A stretch of DNA of 64,000 nucleotides from Azomonas agilis (GCF_007830255.1 NZ_VLKG01000001.1:186001-250000), one strand, 5' to 3'; shown: positions 27,002 through 34,670, counted from the stretch's first letter. The notes: generated from the sequence alone by a model not told the origin. Numbers and translations: made by a program.

Positions 27002-27166
27002 CTTGGAGTTAAAGGGCGCTCACAGGCGCTCTGAAACCATCAAAACCGCTTTGCAGGTCACCAGTCTATGCCCACCCCCTTTAAACGGCAAGGCCAACCC
27101 CTTGTCATGCCAGCTATTGCCCGCTACTCTGTGCCTGCCCTTGTGAAAGCGACAGGGGTCGACCTT

Positions 27167-27304
27167 GGCCGGTCGAGACTCTCTAGGCGCATCAGCGCCC
27201 CAACGACCTTTGTAGGCGCTTTTTTTATGCCTGCAATGTTGTGTTATGGCGGCTGTGCGCGGGACACCTTCGGGTGTGCCGGGTGCCTAGAGTCCCGGTC
27301 GGCC
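27167..27304 (+). ncRNA. Structured leader with attenuator, C4/ash-like
   Basis: Long complementary arms (27167-27188 and 27285-27304) can close a multi-branched structure. Inside, GGCGC/GCGCC (27186-27199) competes with an intrinsic terminator formed by AGCGCC/GGCGCT (27194-27220) and seven Ts, and a UUCG-loop hairpin sits at 264-277 of the same kilobase (ACACC-TTCG-GGTGT). The arrangement and wording recall the C4 antisense RNA/ash-icd leader of P1- and P4-like phages, where premature termination gives immunity. The long frame reading through this segment is probably not a protein. Confidence 0.45.
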
Positions 27305-27379
27305 AACCCGCGTACAGTCGTCACCAATATTCGCTTGGCCGCGAATGGTGATGGCTCCACTACTCTAGGAGCTACACCC

Positions 27380-27562
27380 ATGACTTACCGTCATACCCTG
27401 AGCCTCAATCCGTCCAAAATTCGGGCAATTGCCCATCGACGTATGGCCTTAGCTGCTTTGCACGCTGATTCGTCCCTATCTACCCGCCTCAGTCGCTACC
27501 ACCACCACATGAGCCAAGCCCGTGCTTTGGAAGCCCAACAGGGGGTGACTCATGGTGCGTGA
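27380..27562 (+). CDS. Small basic island protein
   Basis: A 60-residue protein starting at an ATG with a good AGGAG site 10 nt upstream. It is rich in Ala, Arg, His and Ser (MTYRHTLSLNPSKIRAIAHR) and probably one or two helices. The frame continues upstream through the structured leader, but the strong ribosome site supports this short version. Its end overlaps the next gene by 11 bp. I do not recognise a family; small proteins at this spot in P4-like elements include Ash/Icd-type products. Confidence 0.55.
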   Translation: MTYRHTLSLNPSKIRAIAHRRMALAALHADSSLSTRLSRYHHHMSQARALEAQQGVTHGA

Positions 27563-27857
27563 TCCTCGCTTGTTTACCACCGGAACTACCAGCTTTCCTG
27601 CTCTGACCGACCACGATCCTTTATTGCAGATAAAAGCCGGTGTCCCCTTGGATGAAGCCCTGAACCAAGCGGGCATACTGATGAACATGGCCGGAGCCTT
27701 AGCTCATGTGATTGCTGCAGGCCACAATGGAAATGACACTATCACCAGTGATCTGGCTCAGATTGCCCACTTATTGAACGATATCGCCTTCAATATCATG
27801 TCCGACGTTGAAAGGCCCGTAAGCCAGCTTTGCAAAGGCCAAGGGGGGCAACCATGA
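27552..27857 (+). CDS. DUF3077-like small protein
   Basis: A 101-residue acidic helical protein. The stretch LLQIKAGVPLDEALNQAGIL followed by a second helix and IAHLLNDIAFNIMSD resembles DUF3077-type proteins common in pseudomonad islands (FxVxxGVpxxdALxxAS). No activity is known for that family. It overlaps both neighbours (11 bp with the upstream gene, ATGA with the replication gene), so the three are probably translated together. Confidence 0.55.
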   Translation: MVRDPRLFTTGTTSFPALTDHDPLLQIKAGVPLDEALNQAGILMNMAGALAHVIAAGHNGNDTITSDLAQIAHLLNDIAFNIMSDVERPVSQLCKGQGGQP

Positions 27858-30658
27858 AGCGCCCCAGCTTTGCCGAAGTGAAAGCCGCTTCCCTGCGGGC
27901 CATTGACTCAGTGCTACCCCACTGGTTGCCCGAGGGCAAATGGGTTGACGCGGGCCATGAGTACAGCGCTCCTAATCCCACCCGCTCCGACAAAAAAGCC
28001 GGATCGTTCAAAATCAACCGCCATACTGGACACTGGAGCGACTTTGCCACCGGCGACAAAGGCGGCGACTTAATTGACCTTGTGGCCTATGTAGAACGCT
28101 GCTCAGTAGAGGAAGCCTGCACCCGCTTGGCTGAGTTTCTGAGCCTGAGCACTGCACCCGCTCCAGCGCCTCAAAAACCTGCACCCCAAAATACATGGCA
28201 GCCTATAACGCCCATTCCTGACGAGGTGATGAGCTACTGCCCCAGCAAACACCCCAAGCATGGAGCACCCAGCAAGCTTTGGATATACCGCAATACCCAA
28301 GGCCAGCCGCTTATGGTGCTGTATCGGTTCGACTTGGCCGAGGCTAAGGTATTTGCCCCACTGACTTGGTGCCAATCCATCGGCACTGAGCGCCATCAAT
28401 GGCAGTGGAAAGGCTTACCCGAACCTAGACCCCTACTAAACCTTGACCGCATAGCCCAACAGCCAGATGCAGTGATTGTGCTCTGTGAAGGGGAAAAAGC
28501 CGCTGATGCCGCTCAAGAGCTATTCCCCCATGCAGTGGCAACGTGCTGGCTGAATGGCTCCAAGTCATGGGCCAAAGCGGATTTCAGCCCCCTGCAAGGC
28601 CGTGAAGTCTGGTTGTGGCCCGATAACGATGCCAGCGGCCAAAGCTGCATGGGGCAAATCACCCTTCAGTTAGAGCCGCTTGGGGCCAAGGTACGCCAAA
28701 TTGCTATGGCCCCCTTTGAACACGACAGCCCTTGGCCTGAAGGCGCAGACGCAGCCGACGCACTGGCTCAAGGCTGGACAGCCGAGCGTCTAAGCACTTT
28801 AGCTCAGAGTGGCGCACTGTTTCAGGCAACGCCTAGCCCCGCTCAGCCTAAGCCCAAACCCACGGCTAACCCCACCACCAAAGCCTGCCCGCCCAAGGCC
28901 AAAGCCCCACGCGCCAAAAAGCCCGAATCCCTACCCGGTGGCTTTCGTGTCACCCATGAAGGTGTGTTCCGCCTCAATGAGGAAGGCGAACCTATCCCGG
29001 TATGCTCCAAGCTGGACATACTGGCCCGCACCCGTGACCACAAAGGCGGAAATTGGGGTGTGCTGGTTGAGTTTGACGACCCCGACGGCACCCGCAAACG
29101 CCTCAACATTCCCGCCAGCGCAATGGCTGGGGAGTTCGGCAAGGAAGTCGTAGTGCCCTTGGTCAATATGGGCCTGAGATTGGCTCCCACCCGTACCGGA
29201 CGCAATGCCCGCAACGACCTACAAGGCTACCTGCAAAGCTACGACAGTGCCGAGCGCGCCCGACTGGTGACCCGTTTGGGCTGGCACGAGCAAGCCTACC
29301 TAGTGCCGGATCAAATTTTTGGCCAAACCCGCGAACACCTGCATTTTTATGAGGCCGGTTCCGCCTTGCCCCCCTTTGAGCAAGCTGGAAGCCTAGAGGA
29401 CTGGCAACAACAGGTCGGGGCACTGTGCATCGGCAACAACCGCCTAGCCTTTGCCGTGAGTCTGGCCTTTGCGGGGCCACTCCTCCACCTAATCGGAGCG
29501 GAGTCCGGTGGCTTTCACTTCTACGGCAACAGCTCCACCGGCAAAAGCACCGCCGGACGGGTGGCCTGTTCCGTGTATGGCCCACCGGCTTTTGAAAAGT
29601 CGTGGCGCTCCACCGACAATGCCCTAGAAAGCATCGCTGCTGCCCACTCCGATGGCCTGCTAGTGCTGGATGAAATCGGCCAATGTGATCCCCGTATTAT
29701 TGGCGAAACCGTCTACATGCTGGGTAATGGCATCGGCAAAGCCCGTGCAAACGACCGAGGCCAAAGCGGAAAACCCACCCAAGAATGGCGGCTACTGTTC
29801 CTCTCCAGTGGGGAAAAGACCTTAGCCCAGCACATGGCCGAAGCCAGCCGAGAACTCAAAGCCGGTATGGAGGTGCGTCTACTGGCCATCCCAGCCGAAG
29901 CCCAAAAAGGGCACGGCCTATTCGACACCCTGCATGGATTTACCGAAGGGGCGGCCCTTGCCGATGCCCTCAAAGCACGGGTAGCGCGCTACTACGGAAC
30001 ACCCCTAATTGCCTACCTGTCGGCCCTCTGCGATCCCCTGAAAATGCTGGCCTATCAAAGCATACTCAAAGAAACCGTAGAGCAATTTGTACACCGCAAC
30101 CTTCCCGCCCACGCCAGCGGCCAAGCCAAACGCGCCGCCGCCCGTTTTGGGCTGGTGTACGCCGCTGGAGAACTGGCCACCGGCTTAGGCATTACCGGAT
30201 GGCCCCACGGCACCGCACTCCAAGCCGCCCAAGTCTGCTTTGGCGCATGGCTGGCCGACCGAGGTGGAGCCGGTAATCAGGAAGAAGAGGCTATCCTAAG
30301 CCGCCTACGCCTTGTGATTGAACGTCACGGTGAAAGCCGCTTCACCCGTTGGGAGCAGGAAATACCCAAGGTAGACGACCACGCCCCACGCACCATAGAC
30401 CGCCTAGGCTTCAGACGCACCCAAGAGGATGGACTAGGTTCCGACCGCCATACCCACGTCACCTACTACTTTCTGCCCACCGCATGGAAGGATGAAGTCT
30501 TTAAAGGCATGAACCTTAAAGAAGTGAACCGGGCTTTGGTGGAGCGCGGCATCCTAGAGCCCAGCACCGACGGCAAGGCCGCCCACTCTATCCGCCTCCC
30601 CGGTATGCCCAAAGTGCGGGCCTATGTGGTGAATGCTGGGGCGCTGATGGGTAGTTAA
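27854..30658 (+). CDS. Toprim-DUF927 replication protein (primase-helicase)
   Basis: A 934-residue replication protein. The N-terminal part (~1-105, AGSFKINRHTGHWSDFATGD then GGDLIDLVAYVERC) looks like a primase-associated domain, followed by a Toprim-like region (~195-290, VIVLCEGEKAADAAQELFP and WLWPDNDASG), a Pro/Lys-rich linker (~320-360) and a DUF927 ATPase with Walker A GNSSTGKST (near 555) and Walker B LLVLDEIGQ (near 600). In satellites such proteins start and drive element replication, as P4 alpha does. The start at 27854 couples it to the previous gene. Nearby GGAACAC repeats are candidate binding sites. Confidence 0.88.
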   Translation: MKRPSFAEVKAASLRAIDSVLPHWLPEGKWVDAGHEYSAPNPTRSDKKAGSFKINRHTGHWSDFATGDKGGDLIDLVAYVERCSVEEACTRLAEFLSLSTAPAPAPQKPAPQNTWQPITPIPDEVMSYCPSKHPKHGAPSKLWIYRNTQGQPLMVLYRFDLAEAKVFAPLTWCQSIGTERHQWQWKGLPEPRPLLNLDRIAQQPDAVIVLCEGEKAADAAQELFPHAVATCWLNGSKSWAKADFSPLQGREVWLWPDNDASGQSCMGQITLQLEPLGAKVRQIAMAPFEHDSPWPEGADAADALAQGWTAERLSTLAQSGALFQATPSPAQPKPKPTANPTTKACPPKAKAPRAKKPESLPGGFRVTHEGVFRLNEEGEPIPVCSKLDILARTRDHKGGNWGVLVEFDDPDGTRKRLNIPASAMAGEFGKEVVVPLVNMGLRLAPTRTGRNARNDLQGYLQSYDSAERARLVTRLGWHEQAYLVPDQIFGQTREHLHFYEAGSALPPFEQAGSLEDWQQQVGALCIGNNRLAFAVSLAFAGPLLHLIGAESGGFHFYGNSSTGKSTAGRVACSVYGPPAFEKSWRSTDNALESIAAAHSDGLLVLDEIGQCDPRIIGETVYMLGNGIGKARANDRGQSGKPTQEWRLLFLSSGEKTLAQHMAEASRELKAGMEVRLLAIPAEAQKGHGLFDTLHGFTEGAALADALKARVARYYGTPLIAYLSALCDPLKMLAYQSILKETVEQFVHRNLPAHASGQAKRAAARFGLVYAAGELATGLGITGWPHGTALQAAQVCFGAWLADRGGAGNQEEEAILSRLRLVIERHGESRFTRWEQEIPKVDDHAPRTIDRLGFRRTQEDGLGSDRHTHVTYYFLPTAWKDEVFKGMNLKEVNRALVERGILEPSTDGKAAHSIRLPGMPKVRAYVVNAGALMGS

Positions 30659-30691
30659 TAAATAAAACACTTAATAAACATTAATACTTGT

Positions 30692-30782
30692 ACTCAGTAA
30701 CTTTTGCACTGATAATTTAACGATTCCGTATGTGATGTACGGAAACTTTCTATTGTCAGTGCGCGTGATGCGTTACTTGAGT
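30692..30782. repeat. 91-bp nested palindrome between replication and capsid genes
   Basis: Three nested perfect arms, ACTCAGTAAC/GTTACTTGAGT (one bulge), GCACTGA/TCAGTGC and TTCCGTA/TACGGAA, plus imperfect pairing between them, make an almost continuous 45-bp hairpin with loop TGTGATG. It fills most of the 159-bp gap between the replication gene and the prohead protease. It may be an operator, a structured RNA or a DNA packaging/cleavage site. Confidence 0.75.
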
Positions 30783-30817
30783 CAGATAGTTATTTATTTG
30801 TCTCTTATAGGTACGTT

Positions 30818-31504
30818 ATGCACACACAGACACTTTATTCAGCACCCTTAGAAATAAAACTATCTCCAACTTCTGATGAAGTTAGTTTAGGGCTGTTTTC
30901 AGGATACGCCTCAACCTTTGGGTATATTCCAGACTCTCACAAAGACATTATAGCGCCGGGAGCTTTTACTAAATCCTTAGCGCGCCGCAACCAAGACTAT
31001 GCAACTCCAGCCATGCTATGGATGCACGATAGCAAAAAACCCATTGGTCGCTGGCTTTCCTTTAAAGAGGATGACTACGGTCTTTATGTATCGGGTAAAC
31101 TAACCCTAGATGTACCCCAAGCTCAAGAAGCCTATGCCTTAATGAAAGATGGTGCTCTGGCCATGAGTATTGGGTTTTTCCTTATTGACTCGGTTCAACT
31201 CACCCCAGAGATAAGACAAATCAAAGAGGTTGAATTAGTTGAAGTGAGTTTAGTATCTCTACCCTCTAACTCCAGAGCGCAAATCACCGAAGTAAAGGCT
31301 CTTGATCTTGATGATCCAAGAGCCTTTGAACGCCGAGTGCGCGATGCACTGGGCTTATCGTCCCGACAAGCAAAACGCTTAATGTCGGGTGGCTGGTCAG
31401 CACTCGTCCGCGATGAACGCAGTGATAACAGTACCGAGTTAGTGGCTATTGCAAAGCGACTACACCAAATCACTCAAGATTTAAGGATAAGTAATGACTC
31501 TTAA
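30818..31504 (+). CDS. HK97-family prohead protease
   Basis: A 228-residue capsid maturation protease (peptidase S78). GLFSGYASTFGYIPDSHKDI with PGAFTKSL, the catalytic histidine His70 in LWMHDSKKPIGRW, and serines in LAMSIGFFL (117) and VELVEVSLVSLPSN fit the family. It would cleave scaffold or delta-domain segments during assembly. A C-terminal extension (residues ~160-228) is helical and charged. Its DNA is more AT-rich than the replication gene, suggesting the capsid module was acquired separately. It overlaps a small coiled-coil gene by 11 bp. Confidence 0.92.
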   Translation: MHTQTLYSAPLEIKLSPTSDEVSLGLFSGYASTFGYIPDSHKDIIAPGAFTKSLARRNQDYATPAMLWMHDSKKPIGRWLSFKEDDYGLYVSGKLTLDVPQAQEAYALMKDGALAMSIGFFLIDSVQLTPEIRQIKEVELVEVSLVSLPSNSRAQITEVKALDLDDPRAFERRVRDALGLSSRQAKRLMSGGWSALVRDERSDNSTELVAIAKRLHQITQDLRISNDS

Positions 31505-31673
31505 CAAAACAGATAAAACGCAAGAAGCAGATACAGACATTAATAAACTACGCCAAGAGATGGAAACAGAACACAAACGACTGCATCAGCGTATTAATCA
31601 ATTGGACGACTTATTAGCAGAGCACCTCAGTTTGCATATGTATGAACTTAAGAAAAAACTGATTAGCCAATAA
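31494..31673 (+). CDS. Small coiled-coil protein between protease and capsid
   Basis: A 59-residue highly charged helical protein (MTLNKTDKTQEADTDINKLR, then HQRINQLDDLLAEHLS) with heptad-like spacing of leucine and isoleucine. The ATG follows AAGGA and overlaps the protease end. Its position between the protease and capsid genes suggests a scaffold or assembly partner, but no family is recognised. Confidence 0.6.
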   Translation: MTLNKTDKTQEADTDINKLRQEMETEHKRLHQRINQLDDLLAEHLSLHMYELKKKLISQ

Positions 31674-31684
31674 CAGGTGCTCTC

Positions 31685-32947
31685 ATGTCTCATGATCTTG
31701 TTGTAAAGGCTTTAGAAGAACATGGCCAAGCCGTTAAAGGATTTCGCTCCGAAGTAGAGGGCGAATTTGGCCGTGTGCATGGTCGTATTGACGAACTTCA
31801 AAAAGAATCGGACTGGCGCTTTGGAAAAGCCAATAAATCAGCCCAAACAATTTTTGGTGGTATGGGTTCGGGTACATTCCAGGACGTTAATAATGGAGAT
31901 GTACTTGACACACAGGGGCGAGTGATTAAAAAAGGCCGCCCTGATCGCCCTGTTAATGCACGGACTGAAATGTTCTCTCTGTTCACAGACAGCGAACAAT
32001 TCAAGCTGTTAGGCAAAGGCGCTGCCTCAACCGGGCGCGTTATGATTGAAGGCATGAGCCTAAAGGCATTGACCAACGAAGGCCAAGGCGCTGAAGGCTC
32101 AACAGGCTATGCTGCCCAGCCGCAACGGGCAGAAGGCTTATACAATGATCCACGCCGCAGCCTAACCCTACTCTCGGTTTTGCCCTCACTGCCGGTTACG
32201 TCCAGTACCTTTGAGTACATGCGGCTGGCGACCGCCAATAACCTAGCGGCCTTTCAAATCAAAGAGGGCGACCAAAAAGCCGAAACTAACTATGGCATGG
32301 AGCTGGAAACGGCCAACATTGCCACCGTTGCCCACTGGACTAAGGCTTCTGCACAGGTCTTGGATGATACGCCCGCACTCTCCCAAAAGCTCTTGAGCCT
32401 TTTAGAGTACGGTGTGCTGGCTAAACTGGAGGCCGAATTAATCCTAGGTGTGGGCGGACAAGGGCGGATCAATGGCCTGTTCTCCCTGAGTACCTCTTTT
32501 ACCCCAAGTGGTGTAGTCAACCAGTACGACATGCCCCCAGCGGATCGGTTAGGGGCTGCGGTAGTACACCTGCAAGCCAGCGGCTGGGTAGCCGGTCTGA
32601 TTCTTATGAACCCCGTTGACTGGCACCTACTGGCCTCAGAACGGGATGCCGATGGGCAGTATGTGTTAGGAAGCCCTCGTGATCCTTCGCCACTGTCTTT
32701 GTGGGGTGTTCCCGTTGTATTAAGCCCAAGCTGCCCGCGTAATGCTGCGATGGTGCTTGATCCGGCTCAAATCGCTATCTTGGATCGACAAAGCCCTACC
32801 CTGATGGCCAGTCGTGAAGATGGCAATAACTTTACCTCAAACATGGTGACCCTCTTAGGTGAGATGCGGGTAGGTCTGGCTGTTTTTGCTTCTGGAGCGG
32901 TTTTACTGGTGCAAGTATCTGCCACCAACCCCGAAGAAACTCCTTAA
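31685..32947 (+). CDS. HK97-family major capsid protein
   Basis: A 420-residue phage capsid protein. Residues ~1-110 form a charged, coiled N-terminal region (delta-domain-like: EVEGEFGRVHGRIDELQKES), to be removed by the protease, followed by the HK97 fold (ALTNEGQGAEGSTGYAAQPQ, TLLSVLPSLPVTSSTFEYMR, ATVAHWTKASAQVLDDTP, LILMNPVDWHLLASERDADG, ILDRQSPTLMASREDGNNF). It is followed by a strong terminator and not by portal, adaptor or tail genes. Confidence 0.95.
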   Translation: MSHDLVVKALEEHGQAVKGFRSEVEGEFGRVHGRIDELQKESDWRFGKANKSAQTIFGGMGSGTFQDVNNGDVLDTQGRVIKKGRPDRPVNARTEMFSLFTDSEQFKLLGKGAASTGRVMIEGMSLKALTNEGQGAEGSTGYAAQPQRAEGLYNDPRRSLTLLSVLPSLPVTSSTFEYMRLATANNLAAFQIKEGDQKAETNYGMELETANIATVAHWTKASAQVLDDTPALSQKLLSLLEYGVLAKLEAELILGVGGQGRINGLFSLSTSFTPSGVVNQYDMPPADRLGAAVVHLQASGWVAGLILMNPVDWHLLASERDADGQYVLGSPRDPSPLSLWGVPVVLSPSCPRNAAMVLDPAQIAILDRQSPTLMASREDGNNFTSNMVTLLGEMRVGLAVFASGAVLLVQVSATNPEETP

Positions 32948-32968
32948 GTGTTCCTCACTAACCGTACA

Positions 32969-32996
32969 AAACCCAGCCCCTAAAGCTGGGTTTTTT
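32969..32996 (+). terminator. Terminator after the capsid gene
   Basis: A 9-bp stem AAACCCAGC/GCTGGGTTT with a 7-nt loop followed by further Ts ends the protease-capsid unit 22 bp after the capsid stop. Confidence 0.92.
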
Positions 32997-33135
32997 ATGG
33001 GCTCATAAATAGATAAAAACTATTAAATTCCGATAAATCCCCCAAAAACACTGCTGTGAAAACACATCAAAAACAGCCTTATTTTTTGGTTTTTAACCGG
33101 CTCATTTCTGAGTGCTCCAAACCTGTTTTGTTAAA

Positions 33136-33407
33136 AATCAATAAGTTAAGTTTTTTAGGTGGAACACCTAAAATGCTCTGGAACACCAAGATTATGGCTG
33201 GAACACCAAGGTGCTCCAAACCTGAAAGCCGTATGGCTCTAGGGCTGTAGACATATTGGAACACATGGAACACATGGAACACATGGAACACATGGAACAC
33301 ATGGAACACATGGAACACATGGAACACATGGAACACATGGAACACATGGAACACATGGAACACATGGAACACATGGAACACCAGTTTTTAGGGGAGTTCG
33401 GTGTTTG
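33136..33407. repeat. Right long inverted repeat
   Basis: Reverse complement of 25525-25697 with scattered substitutions, lengthened from 173 to 272 bp by 11 extra copies of a 9-bp unit. Besides the tandem tract it holds three more GGAACACC motifs in its left half. Together with the left copy it encloses about 7.4 kb with the replication and capsid genes. Confidence 0.85.
33256..33381. repeat. Minisatellite of 14 nine-bp units (ATGGAACAC)
   Basis: Thirteen identical ATGGAACAC units preceded by one TTGGAACAC, with no spacing variation (126 bp). The corresponding place in the left repeat has only three such units. The tract can be read as an open frame with a repeating Val-Phe-His tripeptide but shows no sign of being a gene. 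Confidence 0.97.
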
Positions 33408-34021
33408 CTACACATAAACCCAAATCAAATGTAATTAAGTAAATCTATTAACCCTGTCACCCAATGGACAGGAATGCCACCAGCGAAAGGAGTTAAGTAA
33501 CGGGGCAATCTTAGGTAAGGCATCACCATTTTGGTGATGATGGATTGGGTAGCTGAGCTGAGCCGACAGGGTTGGGCTAACAACCCTAGGGGGGGTAAAA
33601 AATTTAGAGGCTATCTCTACCTAGACCGCCCGTTCCCCTCTCTTCGCAATGACGGGAAAAATGGAAGGGGGGGGTATTCCATAGGTCTATGTACACTGGC
33701 GTGTATACAGGAAAAATAAACAACTTAAATAATTATTTAAAAACATAAAGTTAGCTTATTGGTTATAAGCTCGCCGAGCGCCAGGTTTTTGTTACCTCCG
33801 CTCTACTTCCCTCTAAAGCCCTAGATTTATAAAGACTTTTCAACTTTATAGGCTATATATCCTTATCTCCAACTTGCTCCTCGTATAGGCCCAGTTGTAT
33901 ACCTTGGACAGATAAAAACTGAGATAGCCTCAACCTAAGAGGATGCGAGAACAGGGGCATTTTCTAATGCCGTGCTATCCCTCCCCGCTCCAAAAGAACA
34001 GGGTTTCTCGCTCATAATCTG
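33408..34021. other. Right edge of the island and junction with host DNA
   Basis: No gene supported in these 614 bases; one short frame at 33531-33719 lacks recognisable features. Present are a hairpin CATCACCA/TGGTGATG (33521-33539), the right copy of the 18-bp repeat (33690-33707), and CGCCGAGCGCCA (33772-33783), which equals the tRNA 3' end CGCCGAGTGCGCCA apart from two missing bases and may be the decayed attR. At 33851-33869 lies a near copy of 24070-24088. Confidence 0.5.
33690..33707. repeat. Right copy of the 18-bp repeat near island ends
   Basis: TGTACACTGGCGTGTATA, 15 of 18 identical with the copy at 24108-24125 and in the same orientation. It lies 65 bp inside the candidate attR. 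Confidence 0.5.
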
Positions 34022-34669
34022 ATGAGTAACTGTGAACAACCCCGTTGTGCAACGGTTTGCCTTCATCAGTCTAAGCCACAACACTCTTGGCTGGATGATG
34101 TACAGGGCGAGTTAAGTGGCATCTTAGTGGTGGTGCTGGGTGTGTCGCTGTTAAAGGCAGCAGGCCTGATTACCGGACAATTTGCGGGCTTAGCTTTATT
34201 AATTGCTTTAGCCACAGGCTTTAGTTTTGGCAGCGTTTTTTTTCTGATTAATGTCCCCTTTTTTATCTTCGCTTTTATACGCATGGGGGGGCGCTTTACT
34301 CTTAAATCCCTGATCGCAATCAGCAGTATTTCTCTGTTAACCGACCTTATGCCTCAGTTTATTCAATACCAGTATTTAAACGGTTGGGTTGCCGCTGTCC
34401 TAGGAGGTTTGTGTACAGGGATTGGCTTGTTGATGCTGTTTCGCCACGGTTGTAGCTGTGGCGGTGTTGGGGTTGTCGCTCTGTATATTCAGGAGCGTAC
34501 TGGCTTTCGGGCTGGCTGGGTGCAGCTCATTTTTGACCTGGTGCTGTTTAGTGTGGCGTTTACGCTGCTACCGACTCAAGCTGTGCTGTTGTCGCTTCTG
34601 GGGGCACTGGTGTTTAACTTAGCTATTAGCCTCAACCACCGGCGGGATCGTTATATTGCTTCGTCTTAA
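34022..34669 (+). CDS. YitT family membrane protein
   Basis: A 215-residue inner-membrane protein of the YitT/DUF161 family with about six membrane segments (first at ~30-48, ELSGILVVVLGVSLLKAAGL). It has the family's glycine-rich loop LIALATGFSFGSVFFLINVP and RHGCSCGGVGVVALYIQERT. YitT proteins are suspected transporters of unknown substrate. Five cysteines in the first and middle parts (SNCEQPRCATVC, GCSCGG) are unusual and could bind metal. Its stop codon is one base from the end of the CRISPR array. Confidence 0.85.
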   Translation: MSNCEQPRCATVCLHQSKPQHSWLDDVQGELSGILVVVLGVSLLKAAGLITGQFAGLALLIALATGFSFGSVFFLINVPFFIFAFIRMGGRFTLKSLIAISSISLLTDLMPQFIQYQYLNGWVAAVLGGLCTGIGLLMLFRHGCSCGGVGVVALYIQERTGFRAGWVQLIFDLVLFSVAFTLLPTQAVLLSLLGALVFNLAISLNHRRDRYIASS

Positions 34670-34670
34670 C

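Noticed and set aside
27068-27379. N-terminal extension of the 60-residue island protein (164-residue frame)
   Set aside because: It runs through the structured leader and its terminator; the ATG at 27380 has a strong ribosome site, so the upstream part is treated as non-coding.
33079-33381. 100-residue frame with repeating Val-Phe-His over the minisatellite
   Set aside because: It is the automatic translation of a 9-bp repeat, has no ribosome site or recognisable N-terminus, and the same DNA in the left inverted repeat is not open in this way.
25525-33407. Reading the inverted repeats as ends of an insertion sequence or composite transposon
   Set aside because: No transposase is encoded between or near them and no target duplication is visible beside them; the internal motif repetition fits binding sites better. 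Kept only as an alternative.
33531-33719. 62-residue frame in the right junction region
   Set aside because: Contains poly-G tracts, no homologue recognised, and overlaps the 18-bp end repeat.
34022-34669. YitT protein as a CRISPR accessory membrane protein
   Set aside because: It is on the opposite strand to the cas genes, belongs to a general family, and only abuts the old end of the array.
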